Shown here piece after piece: positions 38,969-46,664 of a stretch of 64,000 nucleotides of DNA; within the stretch, counting starts at the first letter, position 1; each line of letters opens with the position of its first letter. The DNA is from Streptomyces sp. TLI_171. GTDB lineage: Bacteria > Actinomycetota > Actinomycetes > Streptomycetales > Streptomycetaceae. The stretch covers positions 7,281,001-7,345,000 of the forward strand of contig NZ_RAPS01000001.1 in assembly GCF_003610255.1 (NCBI RefSeq). Reading direction: 5' to 3'. Both the position numbers and the translations under genes were made by a program. The notes under the pieces are model-generated. The model saw only the letters and a program-made list of their open reading frames with translations. It was not told where the DNA came from and did not search any database.

Positions 38969-41893
38969 TCAGGAGGCGTAGATCTGGAACTCGGAGAGCT
39001 GCCCGGCCGGCCAGCCCGTGTTGCCCGTGAAGCTCAGGCGGAGGTAGCGGGTGCTGGTGGCGGGGAGGTTGACGGTGACGGTGTTGCCGGTGGCCGGGTC
39101 GAAGGTGTAGCCGGTGGAGCCGACCAGGGTGGTGAAGGTGGTTCCGTCGGTGGAGCCCTGGACGGTGAGGGTCTGGGTGCGGGTGGCCCAGGCGCTCGCC
39201 GGGGGCAGCTTCAGGACGGCCTTGGAGAGGCTGAGCGAGCAGCCGAGGTCGACCTGGATCCACTGCGGGAAGGCGTTGTTGGCGCTCTCCCAGTACGAGT
39301 TGGCGTCACCGTCGACCGCGTTGCCCGGGCCGTAGTTCTGGCTGGTGCCGGAGGCGGTCGCCGCCTTGCCCTGCGCGATGTTGCCGGTGCCCGGGTTGCA
39401 GGCCGGCTGGGTCGGCGAGGAGGACGGGGAGGGGGAGGAGGACGGCGACGAGGACGGCGAGGAGGTCGCGCCGCCGCCGAACACCTGCAGCTCGGAGAGC
39501 TGCCCGGCAGGCCAGCCCGTGTTGCCCGTGAAGCTCAGGCGGAGGTAGCGGGTGCTGGTGGCGGGGAGGTTGACGGTGACGGTGTTGCCGGTGGCCGGGT
39601 CGAAGGTGTAGCCGGTGGAGCCGACCAGGGTGGTGAAGGTGGTTCCGTCGGTGGAGCCCTGGACGGTGAGGGTCTGGGTGCGGGTGGCCCAGGCGCTCGC
39701 CGGGGGCAGCTTCAGGACGGCCTTGGAGAGGCTGAGCGAGCAGCCGAGGTCGACCTGGATCCACTGCGGGAAGGCGTTGTTGGCGCTCTCCCAGTAGGAG
39801 TTGGCGTCACCGTCGACCGCGTTGCCCGCGCCGAAGCCGCCGTTGGTGCCGGAGGCGGTGGCGGGTCGGCCCTGGGCCAGGTTGCCGGTGCCGCTCGGGC
39901 AGGTCGGGCCGGTGGAGGTGGACGGGGACGGCGACGGCGAGGTGGAGGTGGACGGCGACGGGGACGGCGAGGAGGTCGAACCGCCGCCCACCGGAACGCC
40001 GTTGTACGTCCAGACCGGGGCCGGCCACTGGCCGGTGCAGGTCGAACCGCTCAGGCCGGAGTTGCCGCCGCCGTCGGTGATCTGGAAGCCGGTGCCCACG
40101 CAGTTGTGGATCGGGGTGGCGGCCTGCGCGATGTTCTTGGCCTTGACGTTGGTGAACTTCATCTGGGCGTTGGCCTGCGCCTGGATCGCGTAGGTGCCCG
40201 CGCCGTCGATGTTCACGTTGGTCAGGTTGACGCCGGTGACGCCGCCCTCGATGGTCTGGATCGCCTCGTAGGAGCTGTCAAGGATGTCGGTGTCGGTGAC
40301 GTTGATGGTCGCGCCGTTGATCGGCTCGTTCAGGCCGTCGAACCAGATCGCGCCGACGCCGAACTGCCAGTTGTAGTCGCTGTTTCCGGTGCGGATCAGG
40401 GTGTTGCGGGCCGCGGTGATGGTGCCGGAGACGGCGGTGCCGTTGCCGGAGGTGACACCCGGGTAGCGGTTGGCGATGTGCAGGCCGCCGCCGTTGGTGA
40501 TGGTGTCGGCCATCACGTTGTCCGAGATGGTGAAGTCCTTGCCGCCGTACGTGACGATGTTGTTGGCGAGGATGGGCAGCACCACGGTGTTGTGGGTGAA
40601 GCTGTCGCCCACGTTCGCGACCCGCTCCGGCCAGGAGGCCAGGCCGTCGTCACCGGTGTTGCGCAGGAAGGTGTTGGTGACGGTCGAGTTGGTGACGCCG
40701 GTGTGGAAGTTCACGCCGTCGGCGGTCTGGTCGAGGATCCGGCTGTTCTTGATGGTGAAGTGGTCCATCGGACCGTCCATCCAGGCGCCGACCTTGGTGT
40801 GCTGGATCCACAGGTTGTCCACCGTCGAGTTGGACATCGCGCCGCCCAGGCCGTTCACCTGGTCGTCGTCGACCCGCTCGCGGACGTCGCCGATGATCGC
40901 GAAGTCCTTCAGGGTGACGTTCTGGCTCGGACCGCCCGCCTCCTGCGGCCGGATGGCGCCGCCGTAGCCGCCGCCCGAGACGTACTTGCCGTAGATGCCC
41001 GCCGCCCGGTTGCGGTTGATCGGGTCGCGCCCGCCCAGCACGCTGTACCAGGGACCGGCGCCGGCCAGCGTCACCTTGTCGACCACCACGTGGTCGTACA
41101 GGGTGAAGTTGCCCTGCGGGATGTACACCGTCTTGCCTTGCGCCGCACCGGCGTTGACGGCGGCCTGGAACTTCGCGGTGGAGTCGGTGGCGCCGGTGGG
41201 GTCGGCGCCGAAGTCCGCGACCACGTCGAGCGCGCCGGTGGGCTTGCCGATCGGGTCGGCGACCTTCTCGAAGTCCGCCAGGTCGATGGTGAAGGTGGGG
41301 GACTGCGCGGTGGACGACACCTGCAGCCGGATCTTCGTCCCCACCGGGTAGGTCGAACCCAGCAGGGTGCGGGTCTCGTCGAAGAAGTGGTGCGGGTTGC
41401 TGTCGCCCGGGTTGTTGTTGAACGGGTAACCGCCGTAGTACCAGCTGTACTTGGAGGTCACGTCGACGCTCTTCAGCTTCTGCCCGTTGACCAGCAGATC
41501 CATCGAGGCGTCGCGGCCCTTGCCGTCCGAGGAGTCCGGCAGGCTGTACCGGAAGTCGATCGAGTTGGCGGGCGCGGTGAGCGTGAACTCCACATACTGG
41601 CCGGTTGAGTTGAGCGTCACGGCCTGCCGGCCGGAGGCCTCCGAGACCAGGTGCCCGTAGAGCCGGTCCGGGCCGACCACGGTGCCGTTGGTGGCCGCGT
41701 ACTCGGCCTCCTGCTCGACGAACGGGACGCTGGCGCCGCGGTTGGGCACGCTCAGCGGCGACAGCGCGGGGACCGCCGCCGCTTGCGCCGTACCGGCGTT
41801 GACGAAGGCCACCGCGAGCAGGCCGGCGGCGCCCATCGCGAGTGTGGTCAACGAGGCTACGGTCCGCCTGGCGCGGGTGGGGGGATTCTGCAT
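38969..41893 (-). CDS. Secreted GH87-like glucanase (mycodextranase type) with two F5/8C modules
   Basis: A large exported polysaccharide hydrolase of 974 residues. A Sec signal peptide (to about residue 38, AQAAA) precedes a CBM-like beta domain (FVEQEAEYAATNGTVVG, with EFTLTAPANSIDFRYSLPD). A right-handed beta-helix follows (about 240-640), with repeated strands such as DNLWIQHTKVGAWMDGPMDH and NTFLRNTGDDGLASW. The overall pattern is that of GH87 alpha-1,3-glucanase/mycodextranase, acting on fungal or bacterial alpha-glucan. Two Ser/Pro/Thr linkers each lead into an F5/8 type C (CBM32-like) module. The two modules are almost identical. ATG at 41893; AGGAAG lies about 12 bases upstream. Confidence 0.85.
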   Translation of the reverse strand: MQNPPTRARRTVASLTTLAMGAAGLLAVAFVNAGTAQAAAVPALSPLSVPNRGASVPFVEQEAEYAATNGTVVGPDRLYGHLVSEASGRQAVTLNSTGQYVEFTLTAPANSIDFRYSLPDSSDGKGRDASMDLLVNGQKLKSVDVTSKYSWYYGGYPFNNNPGDSNPHHFFDETRTLLGSTYPVGTKIRLQVSSTAQSPTFTIDLADFEKVADPIGKPTGALDVVADFGADPTGATDSTAKFQAAVNAGAAQGKTVYIPQGNFTLYDHVVVDKVTLAGAGPWYSVLGGRDPINRNRAAGIYGKYVSGGGYGGAIRPQEAGGPSQNVTLKDFAIIGDVRERVDDDQVNGLGGAMSNSTVDNLWIQHTKVGAWMDGPMDHFTIKNSRILDQTADGVNFHTGVTNSTVTNTFLRNTGDDGLASWPERVANVGDSFTHNTVVLPILANNIVTYGGKDFTISDNVMADTITNGGGLHIANRYPGVTSGNGTAVSGTITAARNTLIRTGNSDYNWQFGVGAIWFDGLNEPINGATINVTDTDILDSSYEAIQTIEGGVTGVNLTNVNIDGAGTYAIQAQANAQMKFTNVKAKNIAQAATPIHNCVGTGFQITDGGGNSGLSGSTCTGQWPAPVWTYNGVPVGGGSTSSPSPSPSTSTSPSPSPSTSTGPTCPSGTGNLAQGRPATASGTNGGFGAGNAVDGDANSYWESANNAFPQWIQVDLGCSLSLSKAVLKLPPASAWATRTQTLTVQGSTDGTTFTTLVGSTGYTFDPATGNTVTVNLPATSTRYLRLSFTGNTGWPAGQLSELQVFGGGATSSPSSSPSSSPSPSSSPTQPACNPGTGNIAQGKAATASGTSQNYGPGNAVDGDANSYWESANNAFPQWIQVDLGCSLSLSKAVLKLPPASAWATRTQTLTVQGSTDGTTFTTLVGSTGYTFDPATGNTVTVNLPATSTRYLRLSFTGNTGWPAGQLSEFQIYAS
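38990..39833 (-). repeat. Pair of near-identical 343-bp direct repeats (F5/8C modules)
   Basis: Copies 38990-39332 and 39491-39833, offset exactly 501 bp (167 codons). By eye they differ at only a handful of positions (for example near 39007/39508 and 39296/39797). They encode the two C-terminal binding modules. Confidence 0.9.
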
Positions 41894-42217
41894 GGGTGAC
41901 CGTGCTTCCTGCGGGGGATGGGCCCGGGTGGTGGCCGGGCGTGCCGAGCGTAGGCGTCGCGGCGGCAGGAAGTCCACGGGTGAACGCAAAAAAGATACAG
42001 ATTGACGCAAGATCAGATGACAGCGATCGATGGAACGTGACTGTAGTGCCCATGCCAGTCACGGTGGGTGGCCTGCGGACCGCTCCATGGGGTCGAGTTG
42101 GTCATGCCCCGCCCCGCTCGGCGCGGCCGGCCGCACCCAGGTCGGATCGGTCCGGAAGTCGAGTTCCTCCATCGGACTGCCGCTCACTGCGGCGGCGGGC
42201 GAGAGGCCGCCGGGGGC
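41894..42217. other. Upstream region of the glucanase gene
   Basis: 324 bases without a confident gene. It has an unusually AT-rich stretch (41980-42030) containing two TTGCGT repeats on the minus strand and a TATCTT that could be the glucanase -10 box. A 37-codon minus-strand ORF at 42059-42172 (starts MEELDFRTDP) has no Shine-Dalgarno and is left unassigned. Confidence 0.35.
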
Positions 42218-42757
42218 TCACCCGACCGGGTTGGCCGGGTCTGTCGCGAGGGGTGCGGCGAAGCAGCGGAGGGTGACGGTGGCGGCGCCCCAGTCCTGGT
42301 CGACGGCAGTCAGTTCCGTCCAACCCGCGCGCCGGTACAGCGCGGTGGCGGCGGCGTCGGTGGCCAGCACGTCGAGGACCGGGTGCAGCCCGCGGCCGCG
42401 GGCGTCGCGCTCGGCGAGGGCGAGCAGGGCGGCTCCGAGGCGGTGGCCGCGGGCCGTCGGGGCGACGAACAGGCGGCCCACCACGGCGGTCGCGGCGGCG
42501 GGGCGGCCCGTGCGGCGGCTCCACTCGCCCGGCGCGAGGTCGGCCGAGGTGCTGCCGCAGAGGGCGACGTGGCCGGCCACCCGGCCGTCGAGTTCGGCGA
42601 CCCACGCGGCGAGCAGGGTCTCCGGTGTCAGCCAACCGGCCGGGTCCGCCGGCCAGTTCATCGGGTAGCCGTCCTGGCGGTGGACCGCGCCCAGCGCCCG
42701 GACGCAGGCGTCCAGATCGGCGGGTGTGCGGCGGCGGCAGGCGGGTGCGTCGGTCAT
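42218..42757 (-). CDS. GNAT-family N-acetyltransferase
   Basis: A 179-residue acetyltransferase with the acetyl-CoA loop VVGRLFVAPTARGHRLGAALLALAE (about 92-115) and LDVLATDAAATALYRRAGWTE at motif B. The N terminus CRRRTPADLDACVRAL fits the family start, so ATG 42757 is used. The substrate is unknown. Confidence 0.85.
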   Translation of the reverse strand: MTDAPACRRRTPADLDACVRALGAVHRQDGYPMNWPADPAGWLTPETLLAAWVAELDGRVAGHVALCGSTSADLAPGEWSRRTGRPAAATAVVGRLFVAPTARGHRLGAALLALAERDARGRGLHPVLDVLATDAAATALYRRAGWTELTAVDQDWGAATVTLRCFAAPLATDPANPVG

Positions 42758-42789
42758 CCGGGCAAGCGAACCACACGGCCGCGCCGGGG

Positions 42790-43647
42790 TCAGGCGCAGG
42801 GGCCGCCCGACAGGCCGTCCCGCACGGCCGCCGCGTACTCCTTCGGCGTCCGGTCGAACGAGCCGTACTGCCAGAGGAAGCCGGACCGCAGTCCGAGCCG
42901 GCCGTCCTCGGCGAACTCCGGGCAGAGTGCGGCCGGCGGGGCCACCAGGTAGCCCGTGGAGAGGAAACCGGCCGGGTCCCGGACGCCGGTGCGGGCCTTG
43001 GCGGCGGACAGGGCGGTCAGCCAGTCCCCGGGGATCGCCCCGCCGTAGACCTGCAGGTTGAGACCGCGGACAAGCTGGTTGCCGTGCCGCTGGTGGATCT
43101 CCGCCAGGCAGTCCAGCCACCAGTCCATCTTGTCGTACGGGCACAGGGTGATCACTCCGCTCGCACCGAACGGGGCGAGCAGGGTGGCCATGTCGGCGAT
43201 GGTGGAGGTGCGGACGTCCTCCTCGCAGTCGAAGTCGTAGCCGTCCACTCCGGTCCAGTCCGCGACGGCCTTGAAGTTCGCGGCCAGCACCCGGGCCTGG
43301 CCCCGGTCGAGCAGGTCCTGGATGTGCTGCCAGTCCTCGGGCGTGGGCGGGCCGCCGAAGCCGATCGAGAACAGGACGTTGCGGAAGCCGCCCGCCCGCA
43401 GGCCCTTGACCAGCTCGGGGAAGGACGGGTTCTGGGTGTCCTTCCAGAGGTAGACGATCTTGCCGTCCCGGGCGATCACGTGGTCGCCCAGGTAGAGGTC
43501 CCCGCTCGGGTGCACGTGCAGGGTGAACAGGATCAGGTCGGTGAAGCCGGAACCGGACAGCGCGGCGAGCGCCGCCCGGTTCGTCGCGTTGTCGTCGGTG
43601 TCGAACAGCCCCTGGGCGTACAGGCCGATGCCGTAGCCGGACGTCAT
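42790..43647 (-). CDS. GH18-like glycosidase-fold protein without export signal
   Basis: A 285-residue TIM-barrel protein with the GH18 catalytic signature DxxDxDxE: Asp135, Asp138, Asp140 and acid/base Glu142 (VDGYDFDCEED). Barrel strands such as DLILFTLHV, VLFSIGFGG and VITLCPYDKMDWW, the last with Tyr/Asp at the position of the catalytic tyrosine region, agree. There is no signal peptide, so it is apparently cytoplasmic or exported by another route, unusual for chitinase-type enzymes. Start GGAGG-like upstream of ATG 43647. The true substrate (chitin oligomer, peptidoglycan, other) cannot be told. Confidence 0.72.
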   Translation of the reverse strand: MTSGYGIGLYAQGLFDTDDNATNRAALAALSGSGFTDLILFTLHVHPSGDLYLGDHVIARDGKIVYLWKDTQNPSFPELVKGLRAGGFRNVLFSIGFGGPPTPEDWQHIQDLLDRGQARVLAANFKAVADWTGVDGYDFDCEEDVRTSTIADMATLLAPFGASGVITLCPYDKMDWWLDCLAEIHQRHGNQLVRGLNLQVYGGAIPGDWLTALSAAKARTGVRDPAGFLSTGYLVAPPAALCPEFAEDGRLGLRSGFLWQYGSFDRTPKEYAAAVRDGLSGGPCA

Positions 43648-43788
43648 GGCCGCAACCTCCCGTCGCGGATGGAAGCAGGTCCGTCCGACGCTAACCGGGC
43701 GCGTCTCCGTCCGGCCCGGGACACGCCCCGGCCGCCACCCGTCCGTACCCGCACGGCCCTCTTCCGCGGCCGTTCGAGGGCCGGTCGG

Positions 43789-43801
43789 TGACGGTGCGTC
43801 A
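43789..43801. repeat. Stop-codon palindrome TGACG-GTG-CGTCA
   Basis: The last three bases are the stop of the alcohol dehydrogenase gene. Confidence 0.8.
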
Positions 43802-44809
43802 GGGCTTGAGGATCAGTCGGATCGGGTCGCCCTGCTTGCTGTGCAGGCGCTGCACGGCCTCGGCGGCGCGCTCCAGCGGCAGCACCTCGCTGACCGAGCG
43901 GGAGAAGTCGAGGCGACCGCCCGCGGCGAGCGCGATCAGCTGCGGGACGGCGGTCTCCTCGGAGCCGTAGTGGCCCAGGATCCGCTGCTGCAGGTAGGAG
44001 AAGCGGATGCTGTGCGTGACCGTCAGCGGCTGGTCCGTCAGGCCGACCAGGACCAGCCGGCCGTGCGCTCCCAGCACCGTCATCGCCTGCTCGCGGACGG
44101 CGGGCACCCCGGCGAAGTCGAAGGCGGCGGCGAGGCCGGCGCCGCCGGTCGCCGTGCCGATCCGGGTGGCGAGCTGCGGGTCGGCGGAGTCCAGCGCGAG
44201 GTCCGCGCCGAAGGCGAGGGCGCGCTCGCGGGCGGCGGGGGAGGGGTCGATCGCGATGATCGGGTTGGCGCCGACGGCGCGCAGCAGCTGCACGCCGTGC
44301 GCACCGAGCCCGCCGATGCCCCAGACGCCGACCGCCTCGGCCGGGCGGACCTGCCCGGTGGTGGTGACGGCGCCCCAGGGGGTCGACACCGCGTCCGGGA
44401 TGATCGAGCCCTGGTCGAACGGGATCGCGTCGGGCAGCCGCACCAAGGTGTCGGTGCGGGCCAGCGCGTACTCCGCCCAGCCGCCGTCGTAGTCCACGCC
44501 GCGGGTCCAGGTGATCCCGTCGCGCTTCTCGCCGGCCTGCAGCACCACCCGGTCGCCGACCTGCCAGCTTCCGGCGTCCGGGCCCGGCTCGGCGACCGTG
44601 CCGGCCACCTCGTGGCCCAGGGTGACGCTGTCGCCCGGCAGGTACAGCGGGGTGAGCGTGCCGTCGATCAGGTGCACGTCCGACAGGCAGACGCCGGCCG
44701 CCTCGACCTTGACCAGCACCTGGCCGGGGCCGGGGACGGGACGCTCCACCTCCTCGACGCTCAGGGTGCGGGTGGGCAGGTGCAGACGGACGGCGCGCAT
44801 CACGGCCAT
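43799..44809 (-). CDS. Zinc-type alcohol dehydrogenase-family oxidoreductase
   Basis: A 336-residue medium-chain dehydrogenase. The catalytic zinc ligands are AGVCLSDVH and GHEVAGTV, and the Rossmann motif is GVWGIGGLGAHGVQLL. The four-cysteine structural zinc loop is absent; LQAGEKRDGITWTRGVDYDGGWAEYAL stands in its place. It oxidises or reduces an alcohol/aldehyde with NAD(P). The divergent TetR gene and two operator-like palindromes between them suggest substrate-induced expression. Confidence 0.88.
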   Translation of the reverse strand: MAVMRAVRLHLPTRTLSVEEVERPVPGPGQVLVKVEAAGVCLSDVHLIDGTLTPLYLPGDSVTLGHEVAGTVAEPGPDAGSWQVGDRVVLQAGEKRDGITWTRGVDYDGGWAEYALARTDTLVRLPDAIPFDQGSIIPDAVSTPWGAVTTTGQVRPAEAVGVWGIGGLGAHGVQLLRAVGANPIIAIDPSPAARERALAFGADLALDSADPQLATRIGTATGGAGLAAAFDFAGVPAVREQAMTVLGAHGRLVLVGLTDQPLTVTHSIRFSYLQQRILGHYGSEETAVPQLIALAAGGRLDFSRSVSEVLPLERAAEAVQRLHSKQGDPIRLILKP

Positions 44810-44885
44810 GGTCGATCCTCTCCGGCCGGCGGCGGTCTGTCGGCGGCCTCGGTGCCGCTCGCGACGGCCCGGCGGTCCGAGCTAT

Positions 44886-44949
44886 CGCAAGGTGACTTGC
44901 GTTGCCGAGGCTACGTCGCCGTCCCCAGCAACGCAAGGCTGCCTGCGTT
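44886..44949. promoter_or_regulatory. Two TetR operator palindromes
   Basis: Site 1 CGCAAG-GTGA-CTTGCG (44886-44901) is perfect. Site 2 has arms AACGCA and TGCGTT (44930-44949) around AGGCTGCC. They are 46 bp centre to centre; site 2 touches the -10 box of the TetR gene. Confidence 0.65.
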
Positions 44950-44954
44950 ACGCT
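44949..44954 (+). promoter_or_regulatory. -10 box of leaderless TetR gene
   Basis: TACGCT, six bases before the GTG at 44961. Confidence 0.5.
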
Positions 44955-44960
44955 GCCCCC

Positions 44961-45662
44961 GTGTCCACCGACAGACCCCACCGCACACCCGACCGCACGC
45001 CCGAGCCCGCGGCTGACCGCCGGCCCGGCCGCACGTCGGACCCGTCGACCGGCCGCGAGCAGCGCCCCGCGACCGATCGCGCGCCCGAGGCGAAGGCCGC
45101 GCCCCTGCGCCGCCGGGGCGCGGCGATGCGTCGCGCCGTGCTCGACGCCACCGTGCGGCTGCTCGCCGACGGCGGTCTGGAAGCCGCCAGCGTCGCCGCC
45201 GTCGCCGCGGCCGCCGGCGTGCACGAGACCTCCGTCTACCGGAACTGGGGCACCCGCGAGGAACTGCTGCGCGAGGCCCTCGCCGACTACACCGACCACG
45301 CCATGCCGCTGCCCGACACCGGCACCCTCCGCGGCGACCTGAGGCAACTCCTCACCGCCCTCGGCGCGTTCCTCGACACGCCGGAGGGCCCCGCGCTGCT
45401 CCACCTGAGCATCGCCCCGCAGAACGCCGACGCCCGCAGCAACCGCGACGCCTACTGGGCCGACCGGCTGGCCCGTGCCGAACAGCTGCTGCAGCGGGCC
45501 GCCGAGCGCGGCGAGATCCGGGCCGACGCCGACCACCGGGCCGCCGTCGAGGCCCTGATGAGCCCGCTGTTCGCCCGCCACCTGCTGCTCGGCGAACCCG
45601 TCACCGTCCGGTTCGTCGACGCCTTGGTCGACCTGGTGATCGGCGGGCTGGCCCCGCGCTGA
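44961..45662 (+). CDS. TetR-family transcriptional regulator
   Basis: A 233-residue repressor. A disordered, basic N-terminal arm of about 50 residues (Pro, Arg, Thr-rich) precedes the helix-turn-helix: AAMRRAVLDATVRLLADGGLEAASVAAVAAAAGVHETSVYRNWGTREELL. The C-terminal effector domain (TetR_C_11-like, ALLHLSIAPQNADARSNRDAYW) is typical. The GTG at 44961 is chosen because of the -10 box six bases upstream. It most likely represses itself and the divergent dehydrogenase. Confidence 0.88.
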   Translation: MSTDRPHRTPDRTPEPAADRRPGRTSDPSTGREQRPATDRAPEAKAAPLRRRGAAMRRAVLDATVRLLADGGLEAASVAAVAAAAGVHETSVYRNWGTREELLREALADYTDHAMPLPDTGTLRGDLRQLLTALGAFLDTPEGPALLHLSIAPQNADARSNRDAYWADRLARAEQLLQRAAERGEIRADADHRAAVEALMSPLFARHLLLGEPVTVRFVDALVDLVIGGLAPR

Positions 45663-45848
45663 GGCCCGTCGCCGGCGGCCGACCGGCCGGTCCGCGACGC
45701 CCGGGCGAACGCGGGCGCCGGACCCCGCAACCCACCCGTGGACGCTCCCGGAATCACCCCAACGGATCTGCGGCAGCGCCTGGTTGACGCGGCGTCGGCG
45801 GACCACGACGGCCCGGCCCCGCCACCCCGGTCCGGGAGGGTTCCGACC
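45663..45848. other. Intergenic region
   Basis: 186 bases after the TetR gene. GC-rich, with no convincing hairpin or ORF; an open frame from 45738 has no gene-like start. Confidence 0.35.
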
Positions 45849-46016
45849 GTGCGTCACCTCGCCGCGACCGTCACCACCGCCGCGACCGCCGTCGCGCTCT
45901 GCGCGTCCGCGCTGCTCGCGCGCGCCGCCGTCGCCGACCCGCCGTCGCCGACCCACCGACGCCGCCGGCCGCCGTCGACCTGGTCGGCGCCGGTACCTTC
46001 ACCACCGAGGACTTCA
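45849..46016 (+). pseudogene. Remnant of a small secreted protein, frameshifted by a 14-bp duplication
   Basis: A GTG at 45849 opens a typical signal peptide (HLAATVTTAATAVALCASAL, then ARAAVADPP). The frame is then broken by a 14-bp tandem duplication (45927-45954). Past it, a different frame reads as a plausible mature start: TPPAAVDLVGAGTFTTEDFS. Deleting one copy would join the two. After about residue 50 the sequence is not protein-like and runs into the next gene without a stop, so the 3' part of the gene also seems lost. Confidence 0.5.
45927..45954. repeat. 14-bp perfect tandem duplication
   Basis: GCCGTCGCCGACCC at 45927-45940 and again at 45941-45954. The unit is not a multiple of three. 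Confidence 0.85.
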
Positions 46017-46084
46017 GTACTCCCCGCCGGGCCCCGCCCCACCGCACCGGACCGGTCCTTCCGACCGGACGGCGCCCCGGCGGC

Positions 46085-46090
46085 TACGGT
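46085..46090 (+). promoter_or_regulatory. -10 box of leaderless phosphotransferase gene
   Basis: TACGGT, six bases before the ATG at 46097. Confidence 0.5.
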
Positions 46091-46096
46091 GGCCCG

Positions 46097-46633
46097 ATGA
46101 CCATCCGTGTGATCGTGCTCAACGGCGGTTCCAGCAGCGGGAAGAGCAGCCTCGCCCGGGCCCTGCAGGACCTGCTGCCGGAGCCCTGGCTGACCTTCGG
46201 CATCGACGACCTGATCGACGCGATGCCCGCGGCCCTGTTCGAACAGGACGCGGGCATCGAGTTCGGCTCCGACGGCGCCGTCGCCGTCGGGGCGGCCTTC
46301 CGGGCCCTGGAGGGCGCCTGGATGGCCGGTGTCGCCGCCACCGCCCGGGCCGGCGCACCCGTGGTGATCGACGACGTCTTCCTGTCCGGCTCCGCCTCCC
46401 AGCAGCGCTGGCGGGACGCCCTGACCGGCCTCCCCGTCCTCTGGGTCGGCGTCCACTGCGCCGCCGGCGCGGCCACGGCCCGCGAAGCCGGCCGCCCCGA
46501 CCGCACCCCCGGCATGGCCGCCACCCAGGCCGCCTCCGTCCACCGGGGCGTCCACTACGACGTCGAAGTGGACACCACCCGCACCACCGCCGCCGACTGC
46601 GCCCGCACGGTGGCGGCCCGGGTCCGGACCTGA
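46097..46633 (+). CDS. cpt: Chloramphenicol 3-O-phosphotransferase-like kinase
   Basis: A 178-residue P-loop kinase, the same length as the S. venezuelae chloramphenicol phosphotransferase and closely alike along its whole length. Walker A is GGSSSGKS (10-17), and the catalytic Asp37 sits in FGIDDLIDAMP. Shared blocks include FRALEGAW, VVIDDVFL, RWRDAL, VLWVGVHC and the C-terminal HRGVHYDVEVDTT. The enzyme phosphorylates the C-3 hydroxyl of chloramphenicol in the producer. Homologues in non-producers may act on other substrates, so resistance is likely but unproven. No chloramphenicol biosynthesis genes are present. Stop codon in a palindrome. Confidence 0.82.
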   Translation: MTIRVIVLNGGSSSGKSSLARALQDLLPEPWLTFGIDDLIDAMPAALFEQDAGIEFGSDGAVAVGAAFRALEGAWMAGVAATARAGAPVVIDDVFLSGSASQQRWRDALTGLPVLWVGVHCAAGAATAREAGRPDRTPGMAATQAASVHRGVHYDVEVDTTRTTAADCARTVAARVRT

Positions 46634-46643
46634 CGTCGCGTCA
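46631..46643. repeat. Stop-codon palindrome TGACG-TCG-CGTCA
   Basis: The first three bases are the stop of the phosphotransferase gene. Confidence 0.8.
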
Positions 46644-46664
46644 CCTCCTTGCGGCCGGAAGCCC

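Noticed and set aside
38990..39833. Repeats that might suggest a CRISPR or mobile element
   Set aside because: The repeats are in-frame coding modules with F5/8C motifs, only two copies, and no cas or transposase genes nearby.
37994..41608. Open frame of about 1200 codons on the plus strand
   Set aside because: It runs antisense through the glucanase gene; composition is Gly/Arg/Val-rich shadow translation with no motif. Long antisense frames are expected in this GC-rich DNA.
42059..42172. 37-codon minus-strand ORF beginning MEELDFRTDP
   Set aside because: Codon use looks acceptable, but no ribosome site, no promoter and no recognised family; could be chance.
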